Both the position numbers and the translations under genes were made by a program. A DNA stretch of 8,820 nt from NCBI GenBank assembly GCA_003154025.1, contig PMCE01000466.1, positions 1,107 to 9,926 on the forward strand, written 5' to 3'. The DNA comes from Syntrophaceae bacterium. Its GTDB lineage: Bacteria > Desulfobacterota > SM23-61. The notes under the pieces are model-generated. The model did not search any database. It saw only the letters and a program-made list of their open reading frames with translations, and was not told the origin of the DNA. The stretch's first letter is position 1; every line of letters begins with the position of its first letter. Shown here one piece after another: positions 5,216-8,820 of the stretch.

Positions 5216-6031
5216 TCACCCCAGCCAATGGTTTAGAAAAGCTGACATCCATTTGAATGGGGGTTTGACCGCGGATATCTCTATGCTGGACACGGAGCCG
5301 GCTAAACCTTTGGCCTTTTCCAGGGGCAGGTTTAGATTCTTAAAGATTTCTCGAGCTGTTGGGGCATTGGCTACTGCCTCCATGGAGAAAGCCGCTTCGT
5401 CCACTACCTTAGTCTCCTGGAATCCCGCCGCCTGGATGGCCTGCAGATAGTCGTATTTGGTAAAGGGCGGTGTTAAGAAGCGGATGCAAGCAGTAAGTCG
5501 CCCCCCTGGCCTGAGTACCCGGAGGGCTTCCCGAAAGACCTTCTTTTTATCTGTTGAGGGATTAACCGTGCCATTGGAGATGATCACACTCACACGATTA
5601 TCGGCAACCGGCAAATTTACGATTTCGCCCAGTCTGAATTCCACGTTTTGATAGTTGCCTTTGTGGGCCTTCTCTCTGCCTTGGTCAACCATCTTCGGAT
5701 TCATATCAACGCATATGACCTTTCCAATTTTGCCCACCGTCTTCGCTGCCAGGAAGCAATCCAAACCGGCACTGACCCCGAGGATAAGGGCCACATCCCC
5801 GTGTTTCAAGGGTGCCTGGGGAAAGGACCTCCCACACATGTCCACTAATTTCGCGCCCTCGGGGACGAATTCCAGAACATCTTCCCCGTACCCAATCTTT
5901 TCCCTTTGGTCCTGGGCGAATGCTTGGGTACCGCAACAGCAAATGCCCGCCGATACGGAATTGGCAAGACTTTTTCGGGCTATTTTTCCGTACCCTTCCC
6001 TAACCGCTCCCGTAATCTTTCCTTCCTTCAT
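5216..6031 (-). CDS. ArsM-like protein with destroyed catalytic motifs (pseudoenzyme or decaying paralogue)
   Basis: A 271-residue homologue of the intact ArsM, alignable almost end to end (REGYGKIA, EFRLGEI, NLPVADN, DYLQAIQAAGFQE, PTAREI). The functional motifs are gone. SAM motif I LDLGSGAGFD reads LILGVSAGLD (83-91). SNCVINL reads SNGTVNP (152-158), losing an arsenic-binding Cys. LGCGNP has become DMCGRSFP. About 19 residues including the third catalytic Cys (LGCVAGA) are deleted in frame after PGGRL. An uninterrupted frame, an ATG at 6031 with GGAGGCGGAGG upstream, and a position 39 bases behind the AbrB gene all suggest expression. The C terminus has about 14 extra residues. It may be a young pseudogene without a stop yet, or a non-catalytic protein retained for binding. 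Arsenic methylation by it is very unlikely. Confidence 0.85.
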   Translation of the reverse strand: MKEGKITGAVREGYGKIARKSLANSVSAGICCCGTQAFAQDQREKIGYGEDVLEFVPEGAKLVDMCGRSFPQAPLKHGDVALILGVSAGLDCFLAAKTVGKIGKVICVDMNPKMVDQGREKAHKGNYQNVEFRLGEIVNLPVADNRVSVIISNGTVNPSTDKKKVFREALRVLRPGGRLTACIRFLTPPFTKYDYLQAIQAAGFQETKVVDEAAFSMEAVANAPTAREIFKNLNLPLEKAKGLAGSVSSIEISAVKPPFKWMSAFLNHWLG

Positions 6032-6070
6032 CCTCCGCCTCCATTCTGCCAGCTCCTCCTTCTCCAAGGG

Positions 6071-6343
6071 CTAAAACATGCTCTTCATGACCGGTCCGAG
6101 GAAGTCTTTGACCTTCTCCGCCAGGTATTCGGCCTTGATCAACGCCATGCAGCAGATCTCTCCCTCTTTTTCCCAGCTGATCACCGCCAATTTATCCCCT
6201 GGTTTGATATTGGCCCTTTCCCGAAGATCTTTGGGGAGCACCATTTGGCCCCGGTCATCCACGCTAAGCAGGGACTCCACCCGGCAGCAGCTTGCCTTTT
6301 TATCTCCTGGCACGAAACAGCCATTCTTCTCTTTCTTGACCAT
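6071..6343 (-). CDS. AbrB/SpoVT-type DNA-binding protein with cysteine pairs (HgcAB-associated-like)
   Basis: A 90-residue protein with an AbrB swapped-hairpin domain: VESLLSVDDRGQMVLPKDLRE (22-42 approx.; core DDRGQMVLP) and IKPGDKLAVIS (46-56). Unusually it carries Cys9, Cys19-Cys20 just before the domain and Cys64-Cys65 inside it (EICCMAL). A helical tail ends KDFLGPVMKSM. The pattern resembles the small AbrB proteins named HgcAB-associated proteins and those next to arsM genes in anaerobes; that link is from memory of the family. Paired cysteines suggest it senses a thiophilic metal or metalloid, possibly regulating this operon. The ATG at 6343 is chosen because a consensus AAGGAGGTGG lies 5-14 bases upstream. 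That ribosome site overlaps the stop of the MFS gene, indicating translational coupling. Confidence 0.85.
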   Translation of the reverse strand: MVKKEKNGCFVPGDKKASCCRVESLLSVDDRGQMVLPKDLRERANIKPGDKLAVISWEKEGEICCMALIKAEYLAEKVKDFLGPVMKSMF

Positions 6344-6348
6344 TCCTT

Positions 6349-6358
6349 CCACCTCCTT
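6349..6358 (-). promoter_or_regulatory. AbrB ribosome site overlapping the MFS stop codon
   Basis: AAGGAGGTGG on the - strand begins in the last base of the MFS TAA stop (6358-6360). This decides the ATG 6343 start over the GTG within the site and couples the two genes. Confidence 0.75.
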
Positions 6359-7599
6359 TATAGGACTTTCAACCGTTTGGGCTCAGCCACCCCGAGATGA
6401 AACACCAGGCTTGCCAAAATCATGATGGCGCCGTAGCTGAGGATCGATCCCTGGTAGCCTAGGGCGGGAATAAGAACCCCCCCAATCACCGGCCCCAGGA
6501 AGATCCCGAACTGCTCCCCGAAACGCTGGGCTCCGATGCTGGTGGCCGGGGCCGAAGGATTCAGCTCGGACATCATGGCCGGGAATACATTGCAGCAGGG
6601 GCCGCTGATGAACCCGAATAACGCATTGAAGGCCACCATCCACCACATATTCTCGGAGAAGCCGAAAAGAGCTACCGCGATTCCGGACCCCAGGATGGAA
6701 ATCAGTCCGAAGGGCTTCCTCTTCCCGAATTTATCCGAAAGCGGACCGAAAACGAAAGCTCCAGCTACGTGGCCCCAGCCAAAGGCGCTGATCACCCAGC
6801 CGATCTTCGTGGCCGGGAAGCCCAATTTCTCCCCCAGAAGGGGAATCGTCATAAAAAGGAGGGCCCCGTAACTGATCCCCCAGAGGAACATGCTCAGGGA
6901 AGCCATGGCGATATATTTATTCTTGAGGACCGCTCGGATGGCGATTCTTTTGGCGGGTTGGCCGGTGAATCCCGCGAGGCCTTTGCCCCTCTCTTTAATC
7001 AGGAAGTACGCATAGAGCCCCACCAGGATCATGACCGCCGCGCTGGAATAAAAAGTGGCCCGGTAGCCCAAAACCCGGGAGCTGAAAGCTTCGGCAATCA
7101 ATCCCCCCGGAAGGGGTCCGATGGCCGCGCCTGCCAGGGTGGAAGCCGAAAAGATCCCCATGGCCGTGGCTCGGTTCCCGGAGGAAGTCAGGTCGGTGAT
7201 GAAAGCCATGGCGGCCAGAGTCAGCAGGCCGAATCCAATGCCCGAAAAGATTCGATAGAGGATGAGGTCCGCGGCCCCGAAAGCGGCCCCGCCCAAGAAG
7301 GAAGCGGCCGCGGCAATGACGGTCCCGATGATGAAGGGCCTCCTGCGACCTGCCCGGTCCAGCCACCCTCCCGCCCACGGCTGCGTAAAGGCCAGAGACA
7401 GGCGATGGATACCCGTGACCAGCCCGACCAGGAACAAGGGGGCCGCGGCATCCAACGCCTTTACATAGAGGGGAAGAATGGGAACGTAAAAAACCTCGGC
7501 AATGCGCATAGCCATGATGGCTCCCGACAATAACCATACCGCCGCCGGCAGGCTGGCCAGAAAGCTTTTCTCTTTGGCTACGGCAACCGCTCCTTCCAT
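6358..7599 (-). CDS. Major facilitator superfamily transporter
   Basis: A 413-residue polytopic inner-membrane protein of the 12-helix MFS size. The motif-A loop GGWLDRAGRRRP (77-88) between helices 2 and 3 is repeated in the second half as FGPLSDKFGKRKPFG (284-298). A central charged loop (about 201-228) separates the halves. The substrate cannot be assigned by sequence alone. Its only cysteines form a vicinal pair, Cys335-Cys336 (GPCCNVFP), in the tenth helix region; such a pair could contact a thiophilic substrate, which is speculation. The ATG at 7599 follows an AGGGAGG ribosome site; the GTG at 7608 lies within that site. It is the first gene of the transcript with AbrB and the ArsM-like gene, so export of an arsenic or other toxic compound is an attractive hypothesis, not a demonstrated role. 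Confidence 0.9.
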   Translation of the reverse strand: MEGAVAVAKEKSFLASLPAAVWLLSGAIMAMRIAEVFYVPILPLYVKALDAAAPLFLVGLVTGIHRLSLAFTQPWAGGWLDRAGRRRPFIIGTVIAAAASFLGGAAFGAADLILYRIFSGIGFGLLTLAAMAFITDLTSSGNRATAMGIFSASTLAGAAIGPLPGGLIAEAFSSRVLGYRATFYSSAAVMILVGLYAYFLIKERGKGLAGFTGQPAKRIAIRAVLKNKYIAMASLSMFLWGISYGALLFMTIPLLGEKLGFPATKIGWVISAFGWGHVAGAFVFGPLSDKFGKRKPFGLISILGSGIAVALFGFSENMWWMVAFNALFGFISGPCCNVFPAMMSELNPSAPATSIGAQRFGEQFGIFLGPVIGGVLIPALGYQGSILSYGAIMILASLVFHLGVAEPKRLKVL

Positions 7600-7673
7600 G
7601 GTCTGCACCTCCCTGGGTGGAGTTCAAGCTTCGATCCGTGGATTCGTCGCCGACCTGGGGGAACTTCCTTCCT

Positions 7674-7691
7674 TCCCTCCTTCCGGAGGGA
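7674..7691 (-). repeat. Stem-loop in the MFS leader
   Basis: TCCCTCC and GGAGGGA (7 bp) enclose a GGAA tetraloop on the transcript strand, of the stable GNRA type. It lies near the 5' end of a leader of about 140 bases. No T tract follows, so it is more likely a stabilising 5' hairpin than an attenuator. Confidence 0.6.
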
Positions 7692-7721
7692 TAACTTCCT
7701 CTTTTTTAGATAAAGCTAAAA

Positions 7722-7748
7722 AATCTGAATTATCAGATTATACTGATA
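7722..7748. promoter_or_regulatory. Two interlocked palindromic operator candidates at the start site
   Basis: AATCTGA (7722-7728) mirrors TCAGATT (7733-7739) across 4 bases. TATCAG (7731-7736) mirrors CTGATA (7743-7748) across 6 bases. The two perfect palindromes share the central TCAG half-site and abut the -10 box. A repressor here would block initiation. ArsR-type or AbrB-type control is possible but not shown. Confidence 0.65.
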
Positions 7749-7777
7749 AATATAATTATACCGAAATAACTTGTCAA
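7749..7777 (-). promoter_or_regulatory. Strong sigma-70-like promoter of the MFS-AbrB-ArsM-like operon
   Basis: On the - strand a perfect TTGACA (-35, 7772-7777) is separated by exactly 17 bases from TATATT (-10, 7749-7754). A TATAAT also lies in the spacer but at 11 bases. Transcription would start near 7742, inside the operator palindromes, leaving a leader of about 140 bases before ATG 7599. Confidence 0.8.
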
Positions 7778-7799
7778 GCCCTATTTTAATTTATTTCGG
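7761..7799. promoter_or_regulatory. 9-bp inverted repeat flanking the -35 box
   Basis: CCGAAATAA (7761-7769) and TTATTTCGG (7791-7799) are perfect inverted repeats, 21 bases apart, bracketing the TTGACA hexamer. Such spacing would suit a dimeric or looping regulator distinct from the one at 7722-7748. Confidence 0.5.
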
Positions 7800-7891
7800 A
7801 GAAGGCCGGGCGGGAGGCACCGACACGAGGGGGATGGCTGCCTGGAAGGCGCGATCCGGGATGACGGGATGCCTTGAAAAGGTTTGGAAAA
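7800..7891. other. Gap downstream of the M48 gene, no clear terminator
   Basis: A loose stem joins AAGGC and GCCTT (about 7848-7877), but no T tract follows on the - strand. Read-through from the M48 gene towards the MFS promoter is therefore possible. Confidence 0.35.
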
Positions 7892-8820
7892 TCAGCGTTT
7901 GTAATATCCCCACTCCACCATGCGCCCGTAGGCGTACTGGGCGAATTTCCCCTCCTTGACGACCTGAAGGTACTGCTGGTACTCCTTGGCCGCTTCGGGC
8001 TTCTTGTCCATCCCCTCCAGCGAAAACCCCTTGAGGAAGGTCGTGTTGGGGTTGCCTGAAAGGATTTTTTCGTATGAGCTGAAATCCTGATAGGCTCCGG
8101 CGAAGTCCCGGGTCTGGAGCTTGGCAAACCCGCTCAGCTGATACGCCTGGGCTTCCTGGGGGTAGACGGCCTTGGCCGCCTCCGAGTAGCGAAGGCCTTC
8201 GGAGGGCTTTTTCTGGACGACCTGGCAGGTGGCCATCATGACAAGGCCGGCATAATCGTTGGGGGACTGCCTCAGGGCATTGCGGAAATGGGCCTCCGCG
8301 TCCCCGAGCTTCTTTCCGGACATCTCCTGGTCCCCCTTCTGCAGTTCCTCGATGGTCCCCTTCATGCCCCGCACTCCGGCCGTCCGATCCATATACCGTT
8401 CGCGGGACAGGGAAAGGTTCTGGGCCGCGGCATATTTGGTCTGGGAAGTTTTCAGCGCGGTCTGGTAACGGTCGTCACTCATGGGATGAGTGGCAAACAT
8501 CAGCTCGATGGTGCCGGGCTTGGCCTTGGAGAGACTGCGAAGCATGTCCATCAACCCCACCATCCCGTTCGGGCCATACCCCGCTCCGACCATGTATTCC
8601 ATCCCCAGGCCGTCCGCCTCCCGTTCATTGTCCCAGCTGTATGAAGCCAGCAGGACGCCGGCGCCCATATTGCCCAGCGTGCCGGCCAGTTGCCCCAGGC
8701 TTCCAGCCACCACGCTTGCCACGGTGGAAAAGCCTCCCACAAACGCCTGGGTCAACATTCCTTTAGACATCTGCCGGGCCGTATGCCGGGCGTTCACGTG
8801 GCCCAATTCATGGCCCAGCA
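7892..8820 (-). CDS. M48 family zinc metallopeptidase with C-terminal TPR-like repeats, 3' part (5' end outside window)
   Basis: The frame is open to the right edge, giving 308 visible residues. It begins LGHELGHVNARH, so the HExxH zinc-protease motif (HELGH) is the first thing seen and the N terminus is missing. A glycine-rich hydrophobic stretch follows (about 24-58). Then comes WDNEREADGLG (about 62-72), the region of the third zinc ligand, and ATHPMSDDRY, the conserved histidine-proline motif of M48. Residues from about 165 on are alanine-rich helices repeating in TPR style (AEAHFRNALRQSPND, GLRYSEAAKAVYP, AYQDFSSYEKILSGNP). The layout matches periplasmic BepA/YfgC-like peptidases that act in outer-membrane protein quality control; the signal peptide lies outside the window. 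No link to the arsenic genes is evident. Confidence 0.92.
   Translation of the reverse strand, partial: LGHELGHVNARHTARQMSKGMLTQAFVGGFSTVASVVAGSLGQLAGTLGNMGAGVLLASYSWDNEREADGLGMEYMVGAGYGPNGMVGLMDMLRSLSKAKPGTIELMFATHPMSDDRYQTALKTSQTKYAAAQNLSLSRERYMDRTAGVRGMKGTIEELQKGDQEMSGKKLGDAEAHFRNALRQSPNDYAGLVMMATCQVVQKKPSEGLRYSEAAKAVYPQEAQAYQLSGFAKLQTRDFAGAYQDFSSYEKILSGNPNTTFLKGFSLEGMDKKPEAAKEYQQYLQVVKEGKFAQYAYGRMVEWGYYKR

Noticed and set aside
6769..7533. 254-codon + strand open frame
   Set aside because: It is antisense to the MFS gene, is dominated by Gly, Asp, Ser and Pro, and has no recognisable domain; it is a by-product of GC-rich codon use in the real gene.

Overview
The window looks like a piece of chromosome from a free-living, probably anaerobic, moderately GC-rich bacterium. 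The gene types (ArsM-type arsenite methyltransferase, a C_GCAxxG_C_C redox protein, a cysteine-rich AbrB protein resembling HgcAB-associated proteins, an MsrA-MsrB fusion, an M48-TPR peptidase) and the dispersed intergenic palindromes would suit a Desulfobacterota-like lineage. That placement is inference; there is no rRNA or other strong phylogenetic marker here. Only the partial msrAB gene is on the + strand. Everything from about 670 to the right edge is on the - strand.

Layout in + coordinates. 1-604: 3' part of a fused methionine sulfoxide reductase MsrA-MsrB. 670-1146: a GNAT acetyltransferase, convergent with it. 1147-1401: intergenic, with two long palindromic elements. 1402-1848: GNAT of the ArsN2 type. 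1935-2768: complete ArsM with all expected catalytic cysteines. 2901-3227: CsaA-like tRNA-binding-fold protein, overlapping the end of a crotonase-family gene (3196-3981). 3998-4700: two short remnants of arsM 5' ends, each preceded by the same ~74-bp leader. 4676-5101: C_GCAxxG_C_C cysteine protein. 5216-6031: a second, full-length ArsM paralogue whose frame is intact but whose SAM-binding and arsenic-binding motifs are destroyed. 6071-6343: AbrB-type regulator with Cys pairs. 6358-7599: MFS transporter. 7600-7891: regulatory region with a strong sigma-70-like promoter and interlocked palindromes. 7892-8820: 3' part of an M48 zinc peptidase with TPR-like repeats.

Read in the direction of transcription, the 7.75-kb promoter drives MFS transporter -> AbrB -> defective ArsM paralogue, probably followed by the C_GCAxxG_C_C gene. 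A separate block gives crotonase -> CsaA, then arsM -> arsN2. arsM and arsN2 form a small arsenic-detoxification pair without arsR, arsC or an Acr3/ArsB pump in view.

The most notable feature is that four arsM 5' ends lie within 3.5 kb on one strand: one functional-looking, one full-length but catalytically disarmed, two reduced to N-terminal stubs. The disarmed copy sits in an apparently well-expressed operon with a cysteine-rich DNA-binding protein and a transporter. It may be either a decaying gene or a pseudoenzyme recruited as a metal(loid)- or SAM-independent partner.
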